In this document: positions 8,339 through 16,267 of the stretch, one piece after another
Numbering within the stretch: the stretch's first letter is position 1
Layout: each line of letters begins with the position of its first letter
NCBI RefSeq assembly: GCF_025567045.1
Contig: NZ_JAOQJK010000008.1
Span: 62,001-126,000 of the forward strand
Length of the DNA: 64,000 bases
Direction: 5' to 3'
DNA from: Barnesiella propionica
GTDB taxonomy: Bacteria; Bacteroidota; Bacteroidia; Bacteroidales; Barnesiellaceae
Notes under the pieces: generated by a model
Database searches by the model: none
What the model was told of the DNA's origin: nothing
What the model saw: the letters and a program-made list of their open reading frames with translations, nothing else
Translations under genes and position numbers: made by a program

Positions 8339-8860
8339 ATGAAAAAGCAACATCTCATAGTAGGGACATGGATAATTATGGGTAGTACCATGGTAGCTCA
8401 ATATCCCGAGATACCTATTAGCGAGATTCCCCGCTTTGTTTCACAAACTCCCCGTATTGATATATCTATACAGCCCGCTGCTTCAGTTCCCGATGTTTCG
8501 GCACAAAATGATGATTCTTATGTGTCTTACATACAACAATTTTATCAGGCTTCTGTTGACAATCTTATTGAAGAAGAAGAGCGCCAAAAAGAAATGAATA
8601 TACAGTCATTGTCTTCAGAAATAATTATTTCCGGTAAGAGCAGAGTCTATGATGTAGATGATTTTTACCAGACGCGGTCAAGAGTGATTCGTGCCCTTCG
8701 TTCCCGGATAGGCAACGGTACGTTACACTTGAAAAGGCATTCTTATAAGAAAGTCAGAATACGGCGTGGCCGCAGGCTTCGCAAGGGAAAAACATATAAA
8801 CAGTTAGTAGCTAAATCAAAAAAACAATATAAAATTCAGAAGAGGAAAAGAAGAAAATGA
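8339..8860 (+). CDS. Hypothetical secreted protein with highly basic C-terminal tail
   Basis: 173 residues, family not recognised. The N-terminus is signal-peptide-like (MKKQHLIVGTWIIMGSTMVA, likely cut after Ala20 before QYPEIP). Then come a Pro/Ser/Asp-rich low-complexity part (21-60) and an acidic helical part (61-90). Residues 131-173 form a tail in which 23 of 43 residues are Lys or Arg, including runs such as RIRRGRRLRKGKTYK and KRKRRK. The mature protein is therefore strongly two-faced in charge. It is monocistronic with its own promoter element, between pckA and upp. The tail might bind nucleic acid, LPS or another acidic polymer outside the cytoplasm; this is a guess. If the signal is not functional it could instead be a DNA- or RNA-binding protein. 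Confidence 0.7.
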   Translation: MKKQHLIVGTWIIMGSTMVAQYPEIPISEIPRFVSQTPRIDISIQPAASVPDVSAQNDDSYVSYIQQFYQASVDNLIEEEERQKEMNIQSLSSEIIISGKSRVYDVDDFYQTRSRVIRALRSRIGNGTLHLKRHSYKKVRIRRGRRLRKGKTYKQLVAKSKKQYKIQKRKRRK

Positions 8861-9059
8861 AATAAAAGACAAATATCTTGGTTTATACGAAAAAAGTATA
8901 TTTTTCACCAATATAAATAAGGAACTTAGGTTTCGGCCGGATAAGATTTGATAAAGAATAAAGAGCAGTTCGTTTTCTTCCCATGTACATAAGGATGAAT
9001 AAATGTCGCTGTGAGAGAATAAATACGCAGAATCTATTTACTGTTATGTAAGAAATTTG

Positions 9060-9067
9060 TATTTTTG
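9060..9067 (+). promoter_or_regulatory. Probable upp promoter (-7 element)
   Basis: TATTTTTG fits TAnnTTTG and lies 24 bp before the ATG at 9092. A TTG at 9065 that could serve as an earlier in-frame start is part of this element, which supports the later ATG. Confidence 0.5.
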
Positions 9068-9091
9068 CTCTCCGGCAATAAAAATAAATAC

Positions 9092-9742
9092 ATGGAAATA
9101 ATAAATTTTGGAGACCAGAATTCTTTGGTAAACAAGTTTTTGGCTGAACTCCGGGACGTTAATGTGCAAGGGGATATGATGCGTTTTCGCCGGAACTTGG
9201 AACGTGTTGGGGAAATTATCGCTTATGAGATAAGTAAACACTTGCATTATGAAGTGAAAAACATTCCTACTCCATTGGGAGTAGCCCCTACTTCTGTACC
9301 CTCCGATCCGGTCGTATTAGCTACTATACTCCGCGCAGGGCTACCTTTTCACCAGGGATTTCTTAATTATTTTGACGATGCTGAAAATGCTTTTGTTTCG
9401 GCTTATCGCAAATATAAGGACAAGCTTAATTTTGATATATTCATAGAATATATAGCATCACCGCGTATCGATGGGAAAGTGCTTATTCTTACCGATCCTA
9501 TGTTAGCGACCGGAGGTTCTATGGAACTTTCCTACCGCGCTTTGCTTACGAAAGGTATGCCTTCTCATGTGCATGTGGCATCTGTTATCGCCAGTCGTAA
9601 GGCAATTGATTATATAAAAAAACATTTTCCTGAAAATACTACGGTTTGGGTGGGAGTTATTGATGAAGAGTTGAATGAACATTCGTATATAGTTCCCGGG
9701 CTGGGTGATGCCGGGGATTTGGCTTATGGAATTAAGGAATAA
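9092..9742 (+). CDS. upp: Uracil phosphoribosyltransferase
   Basis: Pyrimidine salvage: uracil plus PRPP gives UMP. The start was set at the ATG at 9092 (MEIINFGDQNSLVNKFLAEL, 216 residues), because an in-frame TTG 27 bp upstream overlaps the promoter element. The PRPP-binding loop is LILTDPMLATGGSMELSY (about 131-148). An ILRAGLPFHQGF substrate loop lies near 80-91, and the end PGLGDAGDLAYGIKE is the uracil-binding UPRTase signature. Length is close to the bacterial norm of about 210. It appears to be monocistronic. Confidence 0.95.
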   Translation: MEIINFGDQNSLVNKFLAELRDVNVQGDMMRFRRNLERVGEIIAYEISKHLHYEVKNIPTPLGVAPTSVPSDPVVLATILRAGLPFHQGFLNYFDDAENAFVSAYRKYKDKLNFDIFIEYIASPRIDGKVLILTDPMLATGGSMELSYRALLTKGMPSHVHVASVIASRKAIDYIKKHFPENTTVWVGVIDEELNEHSYIVPGLGDAGDLAYGIKE

Positions 9743-9765
9743 TAGCAAAAAATAAGTACATTGGT

Positions 9766-9794
9766 TTTGTATTTCAAATATTTATATACATTTG
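9766..9794 (+). promoter_or_regulatory. Promoter of the YghO-like acyltransferase gene
   Basis: TTTG (9766-9769) and TACATTTG (9787-9794), 17 bp apart, 42 bp before the ATG at 9836; a second TTG at 9761 gives a 23-bp spacing. This matches the Bacteroidota two-box layout. Confidence 0.55.
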
Positions 9795-9835
9795 CAAAAG
9801 AATTAACAACTTTGTGCTTATATTAAAAAAGAATT

Positions 9836-10966
9836 ATGGCAATCACTATTAAAGAGGTTTCGGGAAAGAGAGAACTTAAAAAATTTTCACAATATCCTGT
9901 AGATATTTTATATAAAGGTAATCCTTATTATGTACCGGCACTTATATTGGATGAAGTAGGGACGCTCAGCAAAGAGCACAATCCGGCTTTTGAATATTGT
10001 GAATCGGTTTATTATATGGCTTATAAAGACGGAAATCCAGTGGGACGCATTGCCGGAATTATTAATCATCAGGTCAATGAAAAATCGGGTAAAAAGATAG
10101 CTCGTTTCGGATTTGTGGATTTTACGGATGACAATGAAGTAAGCAAGGCGTTGTTTGACAAAGTAGAGAGTTGGGCACGAGATAAAGGCATGACGGAAAT
10201 TTGTGGTCCGATGGGATTTACCGATATGGATCATGAGGGTATGTTGGTTGAAGGATTCGACCAGTTGGGAACTATGGCGGCGATTTATAATTATCCTTAT
10301 TATCCGGAGCATCTTGACAATATGGGATATGAGAAAGAGATCGATTGGGTAGAATATAAAATAGATATTCCGGATCGTATTCCGGAAAAACATCAACGTA
10401 TCAGTGATATTGTACAGCAAAAATATAATCTTAAAGTTCTCAAATTCAGAAAAACATCGGATGTGGTTAATAATTACGGGCAAAAGATTTTTGAACTCAT
10501 AAACACTGCTTATGCCGACTTGTTTGGTTATTCCACGCTTACACAAAAGCAGATCGATTATTATATAAAGATGTATATTCCCCTGTTACGCCTGGAAAAT
10601 CTTACACTTATAACGGCTGAAAATGATGAATTGGTAGGATTGGGTATTGCAATACCGTCTTTATCCCGGGCTTTACAGAAAGCCAGGGGACGTCTTTTCC
10701 CGTTTGGATTCATTCCTTTATTAAAAGCCTTGAAAGGGAAGAACGATGTCGTGGATTTGATGTTGGTAGCGATCCGACCCGATTATCAGAGCAAAGGAGT
10801 AAATGCTTTGTTGTTTTCAGATCTCATACCTGTTTTTATAAAGAACGGATATGGATACGCTGAAAGTAATCCGGAGTTGGAAGTTAATGAAAAAGTCCAG
10901 TTGCAGTGGCAATATTTCAATAGAACGCAACATAAACGCCGCAGGGCTTATTTGAAGAAATTATAA
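9836..10966 (+). CDS. GNAT-fold acyltransferase-like protein (YghO-like family)
   Basis: 376 residues. The layout resembles the YghO-like family of large GNAT-fold proteins. An N-terminal half (about 45-150) has the strand/helix pattern YMAYKDGNPVGRIAGIINHQ, followed by FGFVDFTDDNEVSKALFDKV and CGPMGFTDMDHEGMLVEGF. A second GNAT-like half (about 205-376) has LTLITAENDELVGLGIAIPS and DLMLVAIRPDYQSKGVNALL, where the latter looks like an acyl-CoA-binding loop. The YNYPYYPEHLDNMGYEKEIDW stretch in between is characteristic of the family. The substrate is not known; members are widely annotated only as N-acetyltransferases. Monocistronic with a good terminator. Confidence 0.8.
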   Translation: MAITIKEVSGKRELKKFSQYPVDILYKGNPYYVPALILDEVGTLSKEHNPAFEYCESVYYMAYKDGNPVGRIAGIINHQVNEKSGKKIARFGFVDFTDDNEVSKALFDKVESWARDKGMTEICGPMGFTDMDHEGMLVEGFDQLGTMAAIYNYPYYPEHLDNMGYEKEIDWVEYKIDIPDRIPEKHQRISDIVQQKYNLKVLKFRKTSDVVNNYGQKIFELINTAYADLFGYSTLTQKQIDYYIKMYIPLLRLENLTLITAENDELVGLGIAIPSLSRALQKARGRLFPFGFIPLLKALKGKNDVVDLMLVAIRPDYQSKGVNALLFSDLIPVFIKNGYGYAESNPELEVNEKVQLQWQYFNRTQHKRRRAYLKKL

Positions 10967-10979
10967 TTGTAAGAAATAG

Positions 10980-11006
10980 AAGGGCGCATAAAAATGCGCC
11001 CTTTTT
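10980..11006 (+). terminator. Terminator after the acyltransferase gene
   Basis: AGGGCGCAT / ATGCGCCCT stem (10981-10989, 10994-11002) with an AAAA loop and a TTTTT tail. Confidence 0.88.
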
Positions 11007-11199
11007 TATGGATATATGGTATTGATTTTAAATAAAAATTCACTTTAGACAGGCTGGCCGGAAAAGTAACAAAAAGCATTTAATATGTAAATAGAAATAA
11101 CAATAATATATTCATTTTATTACAAAAATGTTGTATGGCTTTATCAAATGAATATTATTATATATATTTACGCTCCAAACAATTATACTCATTACAATT

Positions 11200-13038
11200 A
11201 TGAACAAAAAATTACTTTTTATCACCTTATTGCTTTTTAATTTTGCAATAATGAGTTCTGTTAGTGCTGCAACAGCGGAAGATGATAATATTACGGTCGT
11301 TTTGAATGAGAACTTAGATGCCTTTACCGAAGGTTCTGTAGACTCTCCTGGAACTGTCGATATAGCATCTTTTTTAAGTGGAAAGTTGTCGAAGTTACTT
11401 CCCGACTGGAAGGGTACAAAAGTGTATGAAGCCGGAGGATGTCTCAAAATGACGGGTGGCGGTTCATATTCTTCTTATCTTCAGACTCCTCGTTTGGACC
11501 TAAAAACAGGGAATAGTAACGGGATTGTCAGAATATCTTTCCGGGCGAAGGCAGTTGCCGATTACGGCGATATGATTTCCTGTGAAGTAGGTTCTTCGCT
11601 CAACAAGGTCAGCTTTATGCCTGAAGACGGAGAGTGGCACACTTTTTCTTTTATCTCGGAAAAAGGTTCGGTGAGTACGACAATTAAATTTTATTCTTTA
11701 TTGGAAGGCTTTTTTATAGACGATATTAAAGTTGAATACAGCCCTTCATTTATTAAGGCTCCTGAAGCTCAAAGACCGTCGGACGCAGACGGGGAATCGT
11801 TTACCGCTAGCTGGACAGCATCTTATACGGCTACAAATTATATTCTGGACGTATATACCAAAAATGCAGAAGGGGATAAGATACCCTTCCTGAATGAAGA
11901 ATTCGGCTCATTGGTTCGTAGTAAAAAAGTGACGGGACTTTCTCCTGAAGAAACATACTATTATACGGTTCGGGCTAAAAACGAGACAGCTATTTCGGAA
12001 TATTCCAATGAAGTGCAGGTTGTGGAAGTTATCAAATCGCTGGATGCTCCTGTTGTAAGTGCTGCTACTTCGGTAACTGAAAACGGTTTTACAGCGAACT
12101 GGAACGCTGTGAATAAAGCTACCTCCTATACAGTTGTATTATCTAAGAAAGAGACTTTGACGCAGGATAAAGAGGCTGTTATACTAACCGAAGATTTTTC
12201 AGGAATCACACAGGGAACGCTTACTAACGTGCATTTTGGCAATAAACTGAACGAATATCTTGATCAGTATACCGTATTACCCGGATGGTTTGCCAGTTAT
12301 CATTGCTTTGCCAGTGGCTATCTGGGACTCGCTCCTTTTGGCGGTAGCGCCTATTTGTTATCTCCGCAGATCGATCTTTCTAAGAATGACGGAGCCTTTA
12401 CATTAAGAGTGGATATGGCGTTTATAGATAAAAATGATTCTGTTACGGTGAATTTATATAACGGAGAAAATATCGTTGAAACCCAGAAGCTTAAAAACAT
12501 ACCCGAGCAATCCTCGAAAACTTATACGCTGAAATTTACCAAAGGTTCGGCCGAATCTTATATAGAAATATTTTATAAAGGAAGCCAGAAAGCTTTTGTA
12601 GATAAATTTACGGTTCTCCAAACTCTTAAAGCAGGGGATGAAATAGTCAGTGTCGTTAAGATGGAAGAGACCTCCGGAACCAGTTATGACTTTGCAGTTG
12701 ATATGTCTGGTGTGAAATATGCATATCGTGTGAAAGCAAATGCTGTTACGATTGATGACCAGGGAGAAGAAACTACGGTTTCGTCGGTTCTTTCGGATGA
12801 AGTTGAAGTTAGCTATACGTCAGGAACCGCTGAAATATTGTCTCAGGCAAATATTTATAAGTCGGGAGACCATATTGTCGTGAATCTCGCTCATCCCGAG
12901 AAAATAGCTGTTTATAGCGTGGACGGAAGAGTGGTTTATTATGGTGAAGGAATAGCCGGAGAGAATATATTGTCGGTAAATTCCTCTTCTGTAGTTATAG
13001 TTAAAGCCGGTGATAAAGTCGCAAAAATAAAACTTTGA
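11200..13038 (+). CDS. Secreted FN3-domain protein with T9SS-like C-terminal domain
   Basis: 612 residues, predicted exported. Signal peptide at 1-23 (MNKKLLFITLLLFNFAIMSS). A lectin-like 'choice-of-anchor' jelly-roll module follows (about 35-185). Next is a fibronectin type III repeat (about 188-275), and a second FN3 (from about 283) that seems to be split by another jelly-roll module (about 325-480). The last ~70 residues (IYKSGDHIVVNLAHPEKIAV, YSVDGRVVYYGE, VVIVKAGDKVAKIKL) look like a type IX secretion sorting domain. It shares an operon with the C10 protease just downstream (5 bp between stop and ATG), so it may be an adhesin, scaffold or substrate-capture partner of that protease. No catalytic site was seen. 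Confidence 0.75.
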   Translation: MNKKLLFITLLLFNFAIMSSVSAATAEDDNITVVLNENLDAFTEGSVDSPGTVDIASFLSGKLSKLLPDWKGTKVYEAGGCLKMTGGGSYSSYLQTPRLDLKTGNSNGIVRISFRAKAVADYGDMISCEVGSSLNKVSFMPEDGEWHTFSFISEKGSVSTTIKFYSLLEGFFIDDIKVEYSPSFIKAPEAQRPSDADGESFTASWTASYTATNYILDVYTKNAEGDKIPFLNEEFGSLVRSKKVTGLSPEETYYYTVRAKNETAISEYSNEVQVVEVIKSLDAPVVSAATSVTENGFTANWNAVNKATSYTVVLSKKETLTQDKEAVILTEDFSGITQGTLTNVHFGNKLNEYLDQYTVLPGWFASYHCFASGYLGLAPFGGSAYLLSPQIDLSKNDGAFTLRVDMAFIDKNDSVTVNLYNGENIVETQKLKNIPEQSSKTYTLKFTKGSAESYIEIFYKGSQKAFVDKFTVLQTLKAGDEIVSVVKMEETSGTSYDFAVDMSGVKYAYRVKANAVTIDDQGEETTVSSVLSDEVEVSYTSGTAEILSQANIYKSGDHIVVNLAHPEKIAVYSVDGRVVYYGEGIAGENILSVNSSSVVIVKAGDKVAKIKL

Positions 13039-13043
13039 TTCTT

Positions 13044-15902
13044 ATGAGAAAAAGAATATGCACATTTCTTTGTCTGGCAGGTATGCTGGTTCCGCAAATA
13101 TTTGCAAAGCCGGTCGATGCTGCTCGGGCAAAAGAAATTGCAGAACAATTTACTAAAGGGCGTAGCAAGGAGCTGCGCCCTTTGCTCCTCTCCAAACATC
13201 AGGGGATGCGGCATATGAAGAGTGAGGCAAATAGTTCCCAGCCGCTGTATGTTTTCAATATTGGAAATGATAACGGATTTGTGATCGTATCGGGAGACGA
13301 CGAACTCAATCAGGTTCTCGGGTATTCTTCTATAGGAAGTTTTAGTATGGATGGTGCACCGGATAATCTGGTAACCTGGATGGATAACTATGCAGCTTAT
13401 GTAACGGCTTATCAGAATGACAAGTTTGATGTAGATCCCGATAAACTCTCCCGGGAAGGTACTGTCGTGGTGGCTCCGTTATTAAAGGATATTCATTGGG
13501 GACAAGATTATCCTTTCAATTTCCAATGTCCTACTTATACTTCCGGCGGATTTTCCACACATTATTATACCGGCTGTGTGGCAACGGCTGCTACGCAAAT
13601 TATGAGGTATTATAATTATCCCGTTCAGGGATCCGGTAGTAAATCTTATGTTTCTAATGGTAAGACACTGACGGCGGACTTTGGTGCTACTACCTATGAT
13701 TGGCCGAATATGATAGATAACTATGATAAAGATGTTAAACTGAATCAGGATCAGATTAATGCATTATCGGTTTTACCGGCTCATTTCGGTATCGCTGTGG
13801 AGATGCAATATGCGCCTTCGGGCAGCGGAGCATATACGATGATGGTACCAGGAGCGTTAAAAAAATACTTTAAATACGATAATGGTCTCTATTTATGCAT
13901 GCGTAACTATTATTCTACCAGTGAATGGATGTCGTTGATAAAATCGGAATTGGATGCTTCTAGACCTGTATATTATGCGGCGAGCAATACCGACGGACTG
14001 GGAGGGCACGCATTCGTTTGTGACGGATACGATAGTAACGATTATGTGCATATCAATTGGGGATGGAACGGCTCCAGTGACGGTTTTTTTATGGTGAACC
14101 ATATGGAACCCGGTAAAGTTGGCATCGGTGGCGGTGGCGGAGGTTATAATATAGACCAGGAAATCATTGTAGGAATACAGCCTGAAACGGGAATAAAGAA
14201 AGACGTCCCTCTTCCTGTTTATGCCTCTACCCGGCTGACCGCTTCGGAGATTATAGACGGGAGTATTACATTGATGTCTTTCGTAGATAATCTCGATACA
14301 GAAATATTTAATGGTACGATAGGAGCGGTAATTACTACTCCGGAAAATGAGATATTGCAGGTGTTGAAAGATATATCTGTATCTATAGAGGGCTTTGCTA
14401 ACGGTAGATCATCCTCAGTGGTAGTAACCATGAGGGATATTGTTATACCTGAAGGATTAAAAGATGGTAATTATAAACTGTGTCTGGCTTATAAATCAAA
14501 TCAGTCGGAGATATGGAGAATTATTCGTCACGGAACGGGATATCCTGATCATGCTTTAATTACGGTTGAGAACGGAGCTGCACAATTCAAAGGAACGATA
14601 AGTCCTGAATTACGTATTTCTTTACTTGAAAAGATTACTACCAAAGGAGATCTGTACGCAAGTGGAAATGCCGTATTTCGTATAAAATTGAGGAATGAAA
14701 GTGATAATGCCCGTCTGAAAAAAATAGCGATCCATTTCCAGTCGGTTGCCGATCCCGATGTCAGTGCTTATAGTACAGCCTCGGCGTTAGTTTATGAGGA
14801 GAGTGATGAAGAACTGGAAGTTTCGGTAAATATAAGTAAAGATATGCCGGCCGGAGATTACTATGTTACGGCACGAGATGCAGATAATTTGGAAAATATA
14901 TTCGATGACAGTCAGGTCGGTCGTGCCGTTATGACAATTCATCCGGCCGTATCCGTTCCTGTCCTTCGTTTGGAACAGGCGATAGAATGGGGTTCTTCGG
15001 ATCCGTCAGGTGACCCGGTTCAAGGAGTAAATCTGGCTATCGCTTTGGCAATGAAGAATTATGGAGAAGATGGAGATGTATTACTGGATTTTTATTTTAC
15101 TGATAAGAATAACCCTGACAAGAAATACTATTTTTATACATTACAACAGTCTGTCAAGAAAGGAGAAACTTCTGTCGGTTCTTTTTTGAGGGAATTGCCC
15201 CTTGATCCGGGTACTTATGTCCTTTATGTCGATTATAAGGCGTCCGACGGTGAGTATTATCCGTTGGATAATTCCGGTTTTAAAGATTGCGAAATAACCG
15301 TAAAGGAAAATCCGGAAAGGACCTTGAATATCGTATCTCCTCTTACATTTGAAGGAGGTGATGAACTGATTAAAGGTTCTGCAGCAAAAGGAACGATGAC
15401 TTTTTCTGCCGTCGGTGCTGAGTATTCGGGACGTATAACGTTGAGATTGCGGCAGTTCGGGCCGATTAAGGGTGAGATTATGTATATGGCAAACCATACG
15501 ATTGCTGCCGGTGAAGAAAAAACTGTGGCTGTGAATTATACCCCTGAGGTAGATCCAGGTGATTATTTGTTATTGATCGAAAGTAAAGTAGGCTCTAATG
15601 CCGATCCTGTAGGAGGTTATACCGTTGGTTACAAAATGATTACGGTAAAAGATCCGAGCGGGATAGACTCTCCGTTCTCTTCAAGCTGGAAAGCATATCC
15701 TAATCCGGTTTCAGATATTCTACACATCGAAGGGATAAATGCGGATATGAGAGCATATCTGTATGATCTGAACGGAGTTTTGATGATAAATCACCGGGTG
15801 GAAAATAATCAGATTAATGTGTCTTCTCTTGCTCCCGGATTTTATTATTTAAAGATAGAATCGGAACAAGGAGTAGTCGCCAGGATGATTATTAAGAAAT
15901 AA
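13044..15902 (+). CDS. C10-family (streptopain-like) cysteine protease, T9SS-secreted
   Basis: Secreted cysteine endopeptidase of 952 residues. Signal peptide 1-21 (MRKRICTFLCLAGMLVPQIF), then a Spi-type propeptide (about 22-130, YVFNIGNDNGFVIVSGDDEL). The peptidase C10 domain follows (about 150-385) with catalytic Cys178 in YTGCVATAATQIMRYYNYP, His322 in GGHAFVCDGYD and the conserved HINWGWNGSSDGFF. The long middle region carries several beta-sandwich repeats. The C-terminus (SWKAYPNPVSDILHIEG, YDLNGVLM, LAPGFYYLKIESEQGVVARM) is a type-A T9SS sorting domain. The ATG at 13044 is preferred over an in-frame TTG at 13035 that overlaps the upstream stop. Family members include the gingipain-like periodontain/interpain proteases and B. 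fragilis Bfp proteases that cleave host proteins; targets here are unknown. Confidence 0.92.
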   Translation: MRKRICTFLCLAGMLVPQIFAKPVDAARAKEIAEQFTKGRSKELRPLLLSKHQGMRHMKSEANSSQPLYVFNIGNDNGFVIVSGDDELNQVLGYSSIGSFSMDGAPDNLVTWMDNYAAYVTAYQNDKFDVDPDKLSREGTVVVAPLLKDIHWGQDYPFNFQCPTYTSGGFSTHYYTGCVATAATQIMRYYNYPVQGSGSKSYVSNGKTLTADFGATTYDWPNMIDNYDKDVKLNQDQINALSVLPAHFGIAVEMQYAPSGSGAYTMMVPGALKKYFKYDNGLYLCMRNYYSTSEWMSLIKSELDASRPVYYAASNTDGLGGHAFVCDGYDSNDYVHINWGWNGSSDGFFMVNHMEPGKVGIGGGGGGYNIDQEIIVGIQPETGIKKDVPLPVYASTRLTASEIIDGSITLMSFVDNLDTEIFNGTIGAVITTPENEILQVLKDISVSIEGFANGRSSSVVVTMRDIVIPEGLKDGNYKLCLAYKSNQSEIWRIIRHGTGYPDHALITVENGAAQFKGTISPELRISLLEKITTKGDLYASGNAVFRIKLRNESDNARLKKIAIHFQSVADPDVSAYSTASALVYEESDEELEVSVNISKDMPAGDYYVTARDADNLENIFDDSQVGRAVMTIHPAVSVPVLRLEQAIEWGSSDPSGDPVQGVNLAIALAMKNYGEDGDVLLDFYFTDKNNPDKKYYFYTLQQSVKKGETSVGSFLRELPLDPGTYVLYVDYKASDGEYYPLDNSGFKDCEITVKENPERTLNIVSPLTFEGGDELIKGSAAKGTMTFSAVGAEYSGRITLRLRQFGPIKGEIMYMANHTIAAGEEKTVAVNYTPEVDPGDYLLLIESKVGSNADPVGGYTVGYKMITVKDPSGIDSPFSSSWKAYPNPVSDILHIEGINADMRAYLYDLNGVLMINHRVENNQINVSSLAPGFYYLKIESEQGVVARMIIKK

Positions 15903-15940
15903 TGATTTTGTATATGGAATAATATTCCGTTGTTTGGTAT

Positions 15941-15977
15941 AAAAGGCCCGGTAATATCATTACACCGGGCCTTTTTA
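15941..15977 (+). terminator. Terminator of the FN3/C10 protease operon
   Basis: 12-bp perfect stem AAAAGGCCCGGT / ACCGGGCCTTTT (15941-15952, 15964-15975), 11-nt loop, T-run at the end. Confidence 0.9.
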
Positions 15978-16140
15978 TATCACGCTTTCAGTATCAGGAT
16001 GTTATATGTTTTCGGTTCTGTAAGGTTTGTAATACCTTATTTAGATTGCAGTTGCCGGGTTACCCGATTTAAAATTCCGGAAAAATGTGTCAGAATCATA
16101 TTTCTCGGATAAAGAGTATCTGTCTTGATAACATTTTTTG

Positions 16141-16148
16141 TACCTTTG
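16141..16148 (+). promoter_or_regulatory. Probable promoter of the SulP gene
   Basis: TACCTTTG fits TAnnTTTG, 119 bp before the ATG at 16268, implying a leader of roughly 110 nt. A TTG lies at 16125-16127 but is closer than usual (13 bp). Confidence 0.4.
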
Positions 16149-16164
16149 CGGAGAAAATTAAGAG

Positions 16165-16188
16165 ACTTTCTGGAAAACGGCAGAAAGT
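16165..16188 (+). other. Hairpin in the SulP gene leader
   Basis: ACTTTCTG (16165-16172) and CAGAAAGT (16181-16188) form a perfect 8-bp stem with an 8-nt loop just after the predicted transcription start. No T-run follows, so it is not a terminator; it could stabilise the mRNA or be a protein-binding site. Confidence 0.35.
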
Positions 16189-16267
16189 TGTCCCTTTGTT
16201 CATGCAGATGTTTGATGAAAATGTATTTGTTATGGACAGATAAAAGAAGAATCAAAAGGTAAAAAAG

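Larger units (their letters stand above)
15903..16267 (+). other. 365-bp intergenic region before the SulP gene
   Basis: Contains the terminator of the protease operon (15941-15977), a TAnnTTTG element at 16141 and a leader hairpin at 16165-16188. A 60-codon reading frame at 15930-16112 runs through the terminator and is not credible. Nothing else was recognised. Confidence 0.6.

Noticed and set aside
9065..9091. An in-frame TTG start giving a nine-residue longer Upp.
   Set aside because: It overlaps the TATTTTTG promoter element, and the protein family starts at the ATG at 9092.
9908..10546. 212-codon reading frame antisense to the YghO-like gene.
   Set aside because: Antisense to a well-supported gene; the composition (Ile/Arg/Phe-rich) is that of a shadow frame in A+T-rich DNA.
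15930..16112. 60-codon reading frame after the C10 protease.
   Set aside because: It runs through a perfect terminator hairpin and shows no signal, motif or start context.
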